64,000 nucleotides of DNA from Maribacter algarum (ex Lu et al. 2025) (nom. illeg.) (lineage in GTDB: Bacteria; Bacteroidota; Bacteroidia; Flavobacteriales; Flavobacteriaceae): assembly GCA_947495915.1 (NCBI GenBank), contig CANMAW010000001.1, positions 434,001 through 498,000 on the forward strand. Reading direction: 5' to 3'. The notes beneath the pieces were generated by a model, which did not search any database, had not been told where the DNA came from, and saw nothing but the letters and a program-made list of their open reading frames with translations. The position numbers and the translations under genes were made by a program. Positions 1 through 8,477 of this stretch are shown piece by piece; positions within the stretch are counted from its first letter, which is position 1; each line of letters opens with the position of its first letter.

Positions 1-587
1 CCATCACCAAAAACATCATAATCACCCGTCAGTTTTTTAACTTTAGTCAACTCTTTAATCGCGTTGTAGTTATCGGTATTTGTTTTTTGTGACTCTTCGC
101 TAGTAATAAAATCATATTCGGCCTCTTGCACTAACCACGTTGCTTCTTTTAATTTATTAGCATGCCCACTGTGATCAAAATGCGTATGTGAAAGTGCTAA
201 GAAATCAATATCTTCAATTTCTAAACCAATCGATTGCAGTTGACTTACTACAGAATCTCTTCTAGAAACTGTAAAAGCACCACTTGGGTCGGTAAATGGT
301 TCAGGCATGCCAATTAAACCTTCAGGTAGCCCTGCATCCCACATTAGGTTTCCTTTAGGGTGGCTTATGACATAAAAAGCATCTGCAAATTCTTTGGTTT
401 GCCCTTGATATGTGGTGTCTTGTGAAAATAGCTCTAACTTATTCACCATTACGGTACCACCGTCAAAAGTATATAGTTTCACTGTAGGCTTTTCTATCGT
501 AGCAGCTGTTTCTTTTTCTGCTTTTTTTACTTCTTTGCATGCAAAAAGTGAAATGGCAATAAAAAATATAAATATGTACTTTTTCAT
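1..587 (-). CDS. MBL-fold metallo-hydrolase lipoprotein, 3' end outside window
   Basis: The last residues lie beyond base 1; 195 codons are visible. The start is the ATG at 587-585, which opens a type II signal peptide (MKKYIFIFFIAISLFAC, lipobox LFAC, Cys17), so the product should be a lipoprotein. The zinc signature HTHFDH followed by SGHA lies near residues 133-142 and is the HxHxDH motif of the metallo-beta-lactamase superfamily. The segment DAGLPEGLIGMPEP resembles N-acyl homoserine lactonase-like members, but the substrate cannot be read from sequence. It starts 28 bases after the sufB stop on the same strand and is probably cotranscribed. The Zn ligands C-terminal to this point are not visible. 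Confidence 0.85.
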   Translation of the reverse strand, partial: MKKYIFIFFIAISLFACKEVKKAEKETAATIEKPTVKLYTFDGGTVMVNKLELFSQDTTYQGQTKEFADAFYVISHPKGNLMWDAGLPEGLIGMPEPFTDPSGAFTVSRRDSVVSQLQSIGLEIEDIDFLALSHTHFDHSGHANKLKEATWLVQEAEYDFITSEESQKTNTDNYNAIKELTKVKKLTGDYDVFGD

Positions 588-615
588 TTCTATATAATGT
601 TTGTTCAATAGTAAA

Positions 616-2061
616 CTACCCAACAGAACCTTCAAGGCTGATTTCCAACAATTTTTGAGCTTCAACAGCAAACTCCATCGGTAATTTGTTTAAAACCTCT
701 TTACTAAATCCATTCACAATTAATGCAATGGCTTTTTCAGTATCAATACCTCTTTGGTTACAATAGAATATTTGATCTTCACCAATTTTGCTGGTGGTTG
801 CTTCATGCTCTATTTGAGCAGTTTTATTTTTCGCTTCTATGTACGGAAAAGTATGTGCTCCACATTCATTACCCATCAACAATGAATCACACTGTGAAAA
901 GTTTCGAGCATTTTCTGCTCGAGAACCTATATGAACTAATCCACGATAACTGTTTTGAGATTTACCAGCAGAAATACCTTTAGAAATAATGGTACTCTTG
1001 GTATTCTTACCCAAGTGTACCATTTTAGTACCCGTATCAGCTTGCTGAAAATTATTAGTTACGGCTATAGAATAAAACTCGCCTACAGAATTATTTCCTT
1101 TTAAAATACAAGAAGGATATTTCCATGTTACAGCAGAACCGGTTTCTACTTGTGTCCATGAAATTTTTGAATTGTTTTCACAAATTCCGCGTTTGGTAAC
1201 GAAATTATACACCCCACCTTTTCCTTCGGCATTACCAGGATACCAGTTTTGTACCGTTGAGTATTTTATCTCTGCGTCATCTAGAGCAATTAATTCAACA
1301 ACAGCAGCGTGAAGTTGGTTCTCATCTCTTGATGGTGCTGTACAACCTTCTAAATAACTTACGTAACTGCTTTCATCAGCAATAACTAGGGTTCTTTCAA
1401 ACTGACCCGTACCGCCTTCATTAATTCTGAAATACGTCGAAAGTTCCATCGGACATTTCACGCCCTTTGGAATGTAACAGAAAGACCCGTCAGTAAAGAC
1501 TGCTGAATTTAATGCAGCATAAAAGTTGTCTGTTTTAGGAACTACGGTTCCCATATATTTTTTGACCAACTCAGGATGTTCTTGAATCGCTTCAGAAATT
1601 GGCATAAAAATAATACCCTTTTCTGCTAAGGTTTTCTTGAATGTAGTTGCTACCGAAACCGAGTCAACAACGATATCAACCGCTACATTTTGAAGCTTTT
1701 TCTGCTCATCTACGGAAATGCCTAGTTTGCGGTACATTTCTAACAATTCAGGATCTACATCATCTAACGACTTGTTAGGGTCTGCTTTCTTCGGAGCCGA
1801 ATAATAACTTATCGATTGAAAATCTGGTTTTTCATAGTTGACATTCGCCCACTCAGGTTCTTCCATCTTTTCCCAAATACGAAAGGCTTCTAATCGCCAT
1901 TCGGTCATCCATTCAGGTTCATTTTTCTTTTTAGAAATTGCTCTAACGATATCTTCATTTAACCCTTTAGGAAAAGTATCAGATTCAATATCGGTATAAA
2001 AACCATACTCATATTCTTTGGTTTCTAGCTCTTTCTTTAATTCCTCTTCAGTATATGCCAT
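616..2061 (-). CDS. sufB: Fe-S cluster assembly protein SufB
   Basis: Scaffold subunit of the SufBCD complex, which builds iron-sulfur clusters in the cytoplasm with the ATPase SufC. The 481 residues match the usual SufB length. The C-terminal core carries the conserved [15 protein letters not shown] and [10 protein letters not shown] segments that hold the family's assembly Cys and His/Glu residues, and [15 protein letters not shown] is the standard central motif. It lies downstream of the IscA/SufA-type carrier in the same direction, after an 88-base spacer with a hairpin. The next gene downstream is an MBL lipoprotein rather than the usual sufC; whether sufC, sufD and sufS follow further on cannot be seen. 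Confidence 0.97.
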   Translation of the reverse strand: MAYTEEELKKELETKEYEYGFYTDIESDTFPKGLNEDIVRAISKKKNEPEWMTEWRLEAFRIWEKMEEPEWANVNYEKPDFQSISYYSAPKKADPNKSLDDVDPELLEMYRKLGISVDEQKKLQNVAVDIVVDSVSVATTFKKTLAEKGIIFMPISEAIQEHPELVKKYMGTVVPKTDNFYAALNSAVFTDGSFCYIPKGVKCPMELSTYFRINEGGTGQFERTLVIADESSYVSYLEGCTAPSRDENQLHAAVVELIALDDAEIKYSTVQNWYPGNAEGKGGVYNFVTKRGICENNSKISWTQVETGSAVTWKYPSCILKGNNSVGEFYSIAVTNNFQQADTGTKMVHLGKNTKSTIISKGISAGKSQNSYRGLVHIGSRAENARNFSQCDSLLMGNECGAHTFPYIEAKNKTAQIEHEATTSKIGEDQIFYCNQRGIDTEKAIALIVNGFSKEVLNKLPMEFAVEAQKLLEISLEGSVG

Positions 2062-2085
2062 GCTCTTTAATGTATCAATTTCTAA

Positions 2086-2125
2086 AATGTACCAATGTAA
2101 TTACTAAAAAACACATTGCTACATT
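2086..2125 (-). other. intercistronic hairpin between the IscA-type gene and sufB
   Basis: Arms AATGTACCAATGT (2086-2098) and ACATTGCTACATT (2113-2125) pair over 13 positions with one mismatch around a 14-base loop. The region also holds further ATGTA/TACAT copies. There is no U-tract, so it is not a standard terminator; it could act on mRNA stability or on the ratio of the two suf proteins. Function is inferred only. Confidence 0.5.
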
Positions 2126-2149
2126 ATTACATTTCTAAATTGTTTCATT

Positions 2150-2479
2150 CTACAATGAAAAACTCTCTCCGCAACCACAGGTTCTTTGTGCATTGGGATT
2201 ATTAAAAACAAAACCTTTACCGTTCAAACCTCCTGAATATTCCAAGACTGTTCCAACGAGATATAAAAAGCTTTTTTTATCGACAATAATGCGCACATTA
2301 TTATCTTCAAAAACTTTATCGGTTTCACCCATTTTATTGTCAAAATCTAATTCATAAGATAATCCACTACATCCTCCACTTTTTACACCAACGCGCACAT
2401 AGTCGGTTGTAGCATCAAAACCTTCTTCAGTCATTAAATTAATGACCTTCTGTTTAGCTGTTTCTGATACTTGAATCAT
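2150..2479 (-). CDS. IscA/SufA/HesB-type iron-sulfur carrier
   Basis: A-type Fe-S carrier of 109 residues, the normal family size. It holds the three cluster-binding cysteines: Cys37 in SGGCSGLSYEL and Cys101/Cys103 in the C-terminal TCGCGESF. It is the first gene of the suf unit, with sufB following in the same direction, so it probably passes clusters assembled on SufBCD to apoproteins. A TATATTTG promoter element lies 39 bases upstream of the start. In Flavobacteria this gene is often just called HesB/IscA family; SufA is the likely functional equivalent given its neighbours. Confidence 0.95.
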   Translation of the reverse strand: MIQVSETAKQKVINLMTEEGFDATTDYVRVGVKSGGCSGLSYELDFDNKMGETDKVFEDNNVRIIVDKKSFLYLVGTVLEYSGGLNGKGFVFNNPNAQRTCGCGESFSL

Positions 2480-2517
2480 GATTTTATCTGTTTAATTGTT
2501 TGATTCTAAATAATTCG

Positions 2518-2525
2518 CAAATATA
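2518..2525 (-). promoter_or_regulatory. -7 promoter element of the suf unit
   Basis: Read on the minus strand this is TATATTTG, a perfect match to the Bacteroidota -7 consensus TAnnTTTG. Transcription would start about 33 bases before the carrier gene. No clear -33 box was found at the usual distance. Confidence 0.55.
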
Positions 2526-2644
2526 CGTTATAAGTCTCTTTTTATCGCCTTTCCTAACATTAATATAACGAATGTATAGATAGGTGTTTTCTATGGAAAA
2601 ACGAAGGACTTGTACTTACCCTTAAAAAGATGGTCAATAATTGG

Positions 2645-3994
2645 TTATTTTACCTTCAAAATAACCATATCTGATTCTCCTTTATTTTGAAGATTTGAAA
2701 AATCAGCACTTGTAGATTCACCCACTAAAATCACCGCCCCACTAAGGGTTTCAACGGCATCAAAACCATAATCTAAACCTGAGCCTCCATAGGTTTTTTG
2801 CCAAATCATTTTACCTTCAGCATCTGTCTTTATGAGCCAAATATCATTCTCACCTGCATTTTCATTGGCATCTTTATCTAGACTTTTTGAATTGCCTACG
2901 ACGATGTACCCCCCATCGATACTTGAAATCACACTTTGAGCAGCATCAAATTGACTACCCCCAAATGATGTTTCCCAAACTAGATTTCCGTTATAATCAA
3001 TTTTAATAAGCCAGATATCAGATTCTCCGTTATTCACTGTTATATCAACATCGGTGCTGAAGGTGTTTCCGGTAATTACAAAGCCACCATCGCTGGTTTT
3101 GGTAATGTCTTGTGCTCTTTCAATACCGGTGCCGCCATATGATTTTTCCCAAACCAAATTCCCAGAAACATCAATTTTTACGACCCAAAAGTCATAACTA
3201 CCTCTTGAATTATTGATGTCAAAATCATTACTTTCGGTAAAACCACTCATCACAAAACCGCCATCGTCTGAGCGCACTACTGCATGTGAGCGATCGTTAT
3301 TTGTTCCGCCATAATAACCTCGCCATTGCAGATTACCCTGATTGTCAATTTTAGTACCCCAAAATTCACCAACACCATGGCTGGTTAAGGTATTTCCCTT
3401 TTCTGTATTGCCATCTGCTCTTGCCGATGTAATGTCTAAAAAACCTGTAAAAAAGAGTCCACCATCTTCCGTTTCTATAATATCGTAAGCGTGATCATGC
3501 CCTGAAAAGCCAAAACTTTTCTCCCATTCAATAGTACCAAAAGCATCTATTTTTACAATCCAGTTGTCATGAAAACCTTGATTTTTACTACCATCGCCGT
3601 CATCACTCATAGCATAACCAGTTAGGGCATAACCTCCGTCAGTTGTTTGCACTAAACTTTGACCACGATCATCTTTGCTACCTCCATAAGTTGTATTCCA
3701 TTCTAAATTTCCTTCGGAATCAAACTTCAACAACCAGTAGTCGTTAACCGCTAAACTTTTGTCGGTTACATCTCCATCGATACTTTCCGTATATCCTAAA
3801 ACGGCATACCCACCATCGCTTGTATTAATTATAGCTTGAGGGGTATCATTTCCTGAACCTCCAAAGGATTGAATCCAATCTAACTCCCCAAGAAAAAAAG
3901 AATGATTTAGCAAATCAAAATTATCCTCAGCATTCTCGTCAGTACAACTCAAAATGACTCCGAAAAAAGCAACTATGGAAAGTATTTTCTTCAC
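2645..3994 (-). CDS. lipoprotein with seven propeller-type repeats
   Basis: The chosen start is GTG at 3994-3992, one base after the stop of the upstream gene. It opens a clean lipoprotein signal (KKILSIVAFFGVILSC, Cys17). A longer open frame reaching 4126 lies inside the neighbour and has no signal peptide. The mature protein consists of seven repeats of about 55 residues, each with a SFGGSGND-like entry, a TSDGGY core and a DxWLxKxDxxGNLxW exit. Exactly seven units suggests a closed seven-bladed beta-propeller. It is a surface or periplasmic lipoprotein of unknown ligand, cotranscribed with the choice-of-anchor B protein. Confidence 0.85.
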   Translation of the reverse strand: MKKILSIVAFFGVILSCTDENAEDNFDLLNHSFFLGELDWIQSFGGSGNDTPQAIINTSDGGYAVLGYTESIDGDVTDKSLAVNDYWLLKFDSEGNLEWNTTYGGSKDDRGQSLVQTTDGGYALTGYAMSDDGDGSKNQGFHDNWIVKIDAFGTIEWEKSFGFSGHDHAYDIIETEDGGLFFTGFLDITSARADGNTEKGNTLTSHGVGEFWGTKIDNQGNLQWRGYYGGTNNDRSHAVVRSDDGGFVMSGFTESNDFDINNSRGSYDFWVVKIDVSGNLVWEKSYGGTGIERAQDITKTSDGGFVITGNTFSTDVDITVNNGESDIWLIKIDYNGNLVWETSFGGSQFDAAQSVISSIDGGYIVVGNSKSLDKDANENAGENDIWLIKTDAEGKMIWQKTYGGSGLDYGFDAVETLSGAVILVGESTSADFSNLQNKGESDMVILKVK

Positions 3995-3995
3995 A

Positions 3996-5231
3996 CTATT
4001 CTGATTTTCGAATAATGAATAATCCTCCGTTGATATCGCTAACCACGATTTTACCGCTTTCGAAGTAAGGGTATACACTCCAAACTCCCGCAAATTGCGC
4101 ACGATCAGAAGAAGGATACGTGTCAAAAAAACCTATTTCAGAAATATCTTTATTGGCAATGTTTGATATATCTAAAATTCGAACGCCTGCAGTATAATTG
4201 GCAAGAAAATATTCGTTTTCTTTTACATAACCGTTATGATCGATAGCGCTTGTCTCACCTAAATACGTATGATGTTCTATTGGATTATCTAAGTCTGAAA
4301 AATCAAAAACTAGTGTTCTAGATTCAAAGCCAAAATCTATTTCATCTAATTCATCTCCTAAGATAAAATATTGTTGATCTTCGGTAAACCAACCTTGATG
4401 TGTATAAGCAATATTCGAATAATCTACTGATGCGATAAATGTAGGATTATCTTTCTCTGTTACATCAGCGATTACAATAACATTTTCGTTAGCACCAATA
4501 TAAATCTCTTTGCCAAAATAATCTTCATCAGGGCCAGAATAGGTTACCACTTGAGCATCATGAGAATATCCATTTTCAGCGTAACCGCCAGCAGCTTTTG
4601 GGTTTTTTGGGTCTTGGATATTAATAAAATGCGCCCCTCCTCTATATTGATCATTTCTAGCTGTACCTACCACATATGCATAACCCGAATCTTCATTGAT
4701 GACAATGTTATGAGCACTACCAAAACCGGTATAGTGTGCATCAGCATCAAAGGTTGCTGGTGTTTCCTTTACATCTCTAAGTCTGTTTAAGTCAAATACT
4801 TGCATACCATGATTCGCTGATTCTGCCACTACAAAAACATGATCATTATATACTTTAACATCGCGCCATGAAATTGGATCTCCGGCTGTTGGCAATTTTC
4901 CCAAATAAATCAGATTTTCTTCATCTGAAATATCGACAAAGGCAGTGCCATTATCTAGTCCCATTATGGCATACTCCTTCTGGGTAGTTAAGTCAGTCCA
5001 CCCCCAAATATCATTACCTGATTGCGCTGAAAAATCAGCTACAGAAATATTTCCAACAAAATCAAGTCCATTGCATGGGTAAATCCCAGCCATACCATTC
5101 TCACAGGGAGTAACCATTAATTGCCCTGAAATTGGATTACCCGGAGTTAATATTTCAGAGGGATTATCATCACCCGAACATGCACATAAAAGAGTCAAAA
5201 AAAGAGCAAAAACGGCAGGTATTTTCATCAA
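3996..5231 (-). CDS. choice-of-anchor B family (LVIVD-type) lipoprotein
   Basis: 411 residues with a lipoprotein signal (LLCAC, lipobox Cys18). The body has the spaced D-I-S and D-L-x-N-P units of LVIVD/choice-of-anchor B beta-propeller proteins (for example FVDISDEENL, MQVFDLNRL, FINIQDPKNP, ILDISNI). The early segment NGLDFVGNIS followed by DIWGWTD is typical of the family. These proteins are exported and carry varied anchors; here the anchor is the N-terminal lipid. The biochemical role is unknown in general. It starts with two Met codons (5231 or 5228), and either gives the same signal peptide. The stop at 3998-3996 nearly touches the next lipoprotein gene. Confidence 0.88.
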   Translation of the reverse strand: MMKIPAVFALFLTLLCACSGDDNPSEILTPGNPISGQLMVTPCENGMAGIYPCNGLDFVGNISVADFSAQSGNDIWGWTDLTTQKEYAIMGLDNGTAFVDISDEENLIYLGKLPTAGDPISWRDVKVYNDHVFVVAESANHGMQVFDLNRLRDVKETPATFDADAHYTGFGSAHNIVINEDSGYAYVVGTARNDQYRGGAHFINIQDPKNPKAAGGYAENGYSHDAQVVTYSGPDEDYFGKEIYIGANENVIVIADVTEKDNPTFIASVDYSNIAYTHQGWFTEDQQYFILGDELDEIDFGFESRTLVFDFSDLDNPIEHHTYLGETSAIDHNGYVKENEYFLANYTAGVRILDISNIANKDISEIGFFDTYPSSDRAQFAGVWSVYPYFESGKIVVSDINGGLFIIRKSE

Positions 5232-5363
5232 AGTATATATTTAATTCAAAGATAATATTAATTCGATTCAGAGTTACTGATAATCATTACCCTTATACAA
5301 CAGTTTAAAACCCAATAACCCTACAAAAAAGCAGCTATTTATGGTAGCCTTGAGTTTAAGGCG

Positions 5364-5371
5364 TATTTTTG
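5364..5371 (+). promoter_or_regulatory. -7 promoter element placing thiL on a near-leaderless mRNA
   Basis: TATTTTTG matches TAnnTTTG exactly and ends five bases before the thiL ATG at 5376. Transcription would therefore begin at or beside the start codon. Confidence 0.6.
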
Positions 5372-5375
5372 CGCC

Positions 5376-6422
5376 ATGTTAGAGGATAAAAAACAAGAAC
5401 GTACTTCTCTTGAAGAATTAGGAGAATTCGGATTGATAGAACATTTAACCAATAGTTTTTCGTTAAATCAAAAATCAACGGTAATGGGTATTGGCGACGA
5501 TGCGGCCGTACTAAACTTTGAGAACAAACAAACGGTTGTTTCTACAGATTTATTAATCGAAGGAGTACATTTCGACCTAAGTTATATGCCCTTAAAACAC
5601 TTAGGTTACAAATCCGTAATGGTCAACTTATCAGATATTTATGCCATGAACGCTACAGCCACACAAGTTACCGTTTCTTTGGCTGTTTCTAATCGTTTTC
5701 CTTTAGAGGCAATTGAAGAACTTTACCAAGGTATCGCCCTAGCCACTGATAAATACAAAGTAGATTTAGTTGGTGGTGATACCACATCATCAACAACCGG
5801 GTTGCTCATCAGTATTACTGCAATTGGCTATGCGAAATCTTCTGAATTGGTGTATAGAAGTGGTGCTAAGCCCAATGATTTATTAGTAGTTTCAGGAGAC
5901 TTAGGAGGAGCATATATGGGCCTTCAAGTACTAGAACGTGAAAAGGAAGTTTTTAAAGTAAACCCTAACAGTCAACCAGACTTAGAGCCTTACTCTTATA
6001 TCGTTGAGAGACAATTAAAACCAGAGGCAAGAAAAGACATTGCTGGTTTGCTTGAGACTTTAAAGGTCAAACCTACATCAATGATTGATATTAGTGACGG
6101 TTTATCTTCTGAAATTTTGCACTTGTGCAAAAAAAGTAATGTTGGTTGTAATTTATTTGAAGATAAAATTCCGCTTGACCCAACTGTGATCTCTGCCTGT
6201 GAAGAGTTTAAAATTGACAGCACTATGGTTGCACTTAATGGTGGTGAAGACTATGAACTTTTGTTCACCATAGATCAAAAAGATTTTGAAAAGATTAAAG
6301 GAAATCCGAATTTAACCATCATTGGTCATATGACCGAGGTAAGTGAAGGTGCTCACTTAATTACAAGAGGTAATACCAAAATAGAATTAAGTGCTCAAGG
6401 ATGGAATTCATTTAAACCATAA
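5376..6422 (+). CDS. thiL: thiamine-monophosphate kinase
   Basis: Phosphorylates thiamine monophosphate to thiamine pyrophosphate with ATP, the last step of the pathway. The 348 residues fit the family. The N-terminal IGDDAAVL and the STDLLIEGVHFDL, NLSDIYAMNA and VGGDTTSS motifs are the Mg/ATP and substrate sites of the PurM/AIR synthase-like fold, and LNGGEDYELLFT lies near the C-terminus. It appears monocistronic, with a minus-strand small gene converging from downstream and other thiamine genes absent from the window. The promoter sits directly against the start codon. Confidence 0.96.
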   Translation: MLEDKKQERTSLEELGEFGLIEHLTNSFSLNQKSTVMGIGDDAAVLNFENKQTVVSTDLLIEGVHFDLSYMPLKHLGYKSVMVNLSDIYAMNATATQVTVSLAVSNRFPLEAIEELYQGIALATDKYKVDLVGGDTTSSTTGLLISITAIGYAKSSELVYRSGAKPNDLLVVSGDLGGAYMGLQVLEREKEVFKVNPNSQPDLEPYSYIVERQLKPEARKDIAGLLETLKVKPTSMIDISDGLSSEILHLCKKSNVGCNLFEDKIPLDPTVISACEEFKIDSTMVALNGGEDYELLFTIDQKDFEKIKGNPNLTIIGHMTEVSEGAHLITRGNTKIELSAQGWNSFKP

Positions 6423-6556
6423 TGATTACTGGTCATTTCGTACAGTTTGGCCATAAAAAAATTCCCAAAAACCAAGGGCAATCCTTTTCAAAGCTGTTGT
6501 GGGGCGAACGACAGTGTGAGTAGTAGGTGCTTTCTTAATTTCTAGGAATAAATCTT

Positions 6557-6584
6557 GAATACTAGATTATAATTTCTAGTATTC
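6557..6584 (-). terminator. hairpin downstream of the zinc-ribbon gene
   Basis: GAATACTAGA (6557-6566) and TCTAGTATTC (6575-6584) form a perfect 10-bp stem with an 8-base loop, 16 bases past the stop of the minus-strand small gene. No long U-tract follows on either strand, so it may be a weak terminator or a 3'-end stabiliser. Confidence 0.4.
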
Positions 6585-6600
6585 GCTTGCCAAAGCATAG

Positions 6601-6819
6601 TTAAGCTGCGTGACTTGCTGCTCTATGTCTTTTTTGATAAATATCTTCGAGAGTTTTATTTATATCTTGTAATTCAGGTGTTAATGTAGAAAGGTTACCG
6701 CTAACATCGGTAGTAACCTCTTTACCGCAGTGTATACATTTATATTCTTTGATGTGCAATGTCACTTTTTTTGAAACGGAGTAATGATGTCCGAATAGGT
6801 TGCAAAATACTTTTTTCAT
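6601..6819 (-). CDS. small zinc-ribbon-like protein
   Basis: 72 residues. The opening MKKVFCNLFGHHY with C6, paired His residues and a later CIHCGKEV gives a C...HH...CxxC arrangement suited to one zinc ion. This resembles short DUF1660-type proteins, but I do not know the function. The C-terminal third is charged and probably helical. There is no signal peptide, so it should be cytoplasmic. The upstream gap contains a strong direct repeat that looks like a LytTR regulator site, so expression is probably controlled. The mixture of motif and compact codon use supports a real gene despite its size. Confidence 0.75.
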   Translation of the reverse strand: MKKVFCNLFGHHYSVSKKVTLHIKEYKCIHCGKEVTTDVSGNLSTLTPELQDINKTLEDIYQKRHRAASHAA

Positions 6820-6969
6820 GTCTGTAGGTTTAAAAAAGATTCCTTCGATTGGGGCGAAGAAAACAGGCTTAAAAATTGACTTAATACTAAAAATGCAGAT
6901 TTACATTATTTAGATGTACAGAACGTCATTGCTCTGTTTTTTATTGGCTAACTCAAAGCATTCTCGCCA

Positions 6970-7002
6970 TTTTTTCGACGAACTGCATTTTTTTCGATGA
7001 AC
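6970..7002 (-). promoter_or_regulatory. LytTR-like direct repeat in the 348-base divergent gap
   Basis: Read on the minus strand, GTTCATCGAAAAAA and GTTCGTCGAAAAAA lie in tandem, 19 bases start to start, about 150 bases before the zinc-ribbon gene. Paired direct repeats at roughly two helical turns are how LytTR response regulators bind. No LytTR gene is in the window. The rest of 6820-7167 is AT-rich and holds a weak brnQ -7 element (TATCTTTC, 7143-7150) and nothing else recognisable. Confidence 0.45.
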
Positions 7003-7167
7003 GGTTATTTCGTGAAATTTGAGGTTGCAGAATAATTAGATCACATAACCACCTCACAGTCAATTATTTTACTAGTAAAAACATCTTCAATACAATTCAA
7101 CACTATCTTTTTTTCATTAAAACAAATTGCATTCGATTTTCCTATCTTTCAAACCAAATGATAGTTC

Positions 7168-8472
7168 ATGCCTAAATATCAAGACACTCTAATAACCTCT
7201 TTTGCCTTATTTTCACTATTCTTTGGTGCTGGAAATCTATTGCTACCCCCCTTATTAGGTAATAACGCAGGTGATAATTGGTTCTGGGTTACCATTGGTT
7301 TTGCTATTACCGCAGTTGTTATTCCTATTTTAGGCATATTAGCCCATGCGCGATTACAAGGTACCATGTATGATTTTGGCAAAAAAGTATCACCGGCCTT
7401 CAGTACCATTTATTGTATTATCGTATATCTAATTTCAATTAGTATTCCTTCACCAAGAACGGCCTCAGCTACTCATGAGATTGCAATACATCCATTCTTT
7501 GGAACAAAACCTATATTGACCAGCAGTATTTATTTCGCTCTTGTTCTAATTTTTGTGCTGAATCGTTCTAAAATATTAAGTTTTATTGGCAAGTTTCTAA
7601 CACCACTAATAGTACTAATGCTATTCGGAGTTATCGGAATAGGACTTTTAACAACAAACGGAGAAATGAATACCTCAACTTTTGATGCTCCATTGGTTAG
7701 TGGCGTATTAGAGGGGTATCAAACTTTTGATGCCATCGGGGCTGTGGTGGTTGGTGCTGTTGTCATTATATCTTTAAACCTACGAGGGCATCATTCATTC
7801 GATGCCAAAAAAAATATTATTCGTAAATCAGGATTTATTGCCGGAATTGGCCTTCTCCTTATATATGCTGGACTAATATCTATTGGGGCTTTCTTCGGAA
7901 ATGATATTACCATTGATACCAGTTTGAGTGGCGACATGCAACGTGCTAATTTACTAAGAGGAATTAGTATTGCTTCACTAGGTACTTTTGGCAACAAGGT
8001 TTTAAGTATTTTAATTGCATTAGCGTGCTTTACAACCGCGGTAGGAATTGTAACCGGAACAGCTGACTATTTTAAAGGTCTATTTAAAGGTTCTCAAAAA
8101 GTTTATGTTATTACCGGAATATTAGCTTGTGCTGTTGGCGTTCTCATCGGGCAACTCGATTTTCACTCTATAGTGATTATTGCTATTCCTGCTTTAATGT
8201 TTATTTATCCAATTACTATCATTCTAATATTGTTGAATGTTCTGCCTGAAAAATATGCTTCTTCTACCGTTTTCAAAGCGGTAGTGATTACCACCATGAT
8301 TTTTAGCATTCCTGATTTTTTAGGAAGTATCGGATTAGGCGAAAGTATTGCCGGTGTACAACCTTATATTCCCTTGAGTAATTATAGTTTAGGGTGGGTG
8401 CTGCCTGCCTTTGTAGCATTTATTGTGACTAATGTAGTGCCCAAGAATTCAAGCGCGAAAGTTTTGGAATAG
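7168..8472 (+). CDS. brnQ: branched-chain amino acid transport carrier (BrnQ/LIVCS family)
   Basis: A 434-residue integral membrane protein with about twelve hydrophobic segments, the typical size for the family, which imports Leu, Ile and Val with Na+ or H+. The N-terminus LFFGAGNLLLPPLLG is the family's first helix signature, and LRGHHSFDAKKNIIRKSG is the conserved cytosolic loop. It stands alone; the downstream gene converges with only five bases between the stops. The start at 7168 is preferred because an upstream ATG at 7158 is out of frame. Confidence 0.93.
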   Translation: MPKYQDTLITSFALFSLFFGAGNLLLPPLLGNNAGDNWFWVTIGFAITAVVIPILGILAHARLQGTMYDFGKKVSPAFSTIYCIIVYLISISIPSPRTASATHEIAIHPFFGTKPILTSSIYFALVLIFVLNRSKILSFIGKFLTPLIVLMLFGVIGIGLLTTNGEMNTSTFDAPLVSGVLEGYQTFDAIGAVVVGAVVIISLNLRGHHSFDAKKNIIRKSGFIAGIGLLLIYAGLISIGAFFGNDITIDTSLSGDMQRANLLRGISIASLGTFGNKVLSILIALACFTTAVGIVTGTADYFKGLFKGSQKVYVITGILACAVGVLIGQLDFHSIVIIAIPALMFIYPITIILILLNVLPEKYASSTVFKAVVITTMIFSIPDFLGSIGLGESIAGVQPYIPLSNYSLGWVLPAFVAFIVTNVVPKNSSAKVLE

Positions 8473-8477
8473 CAAAT

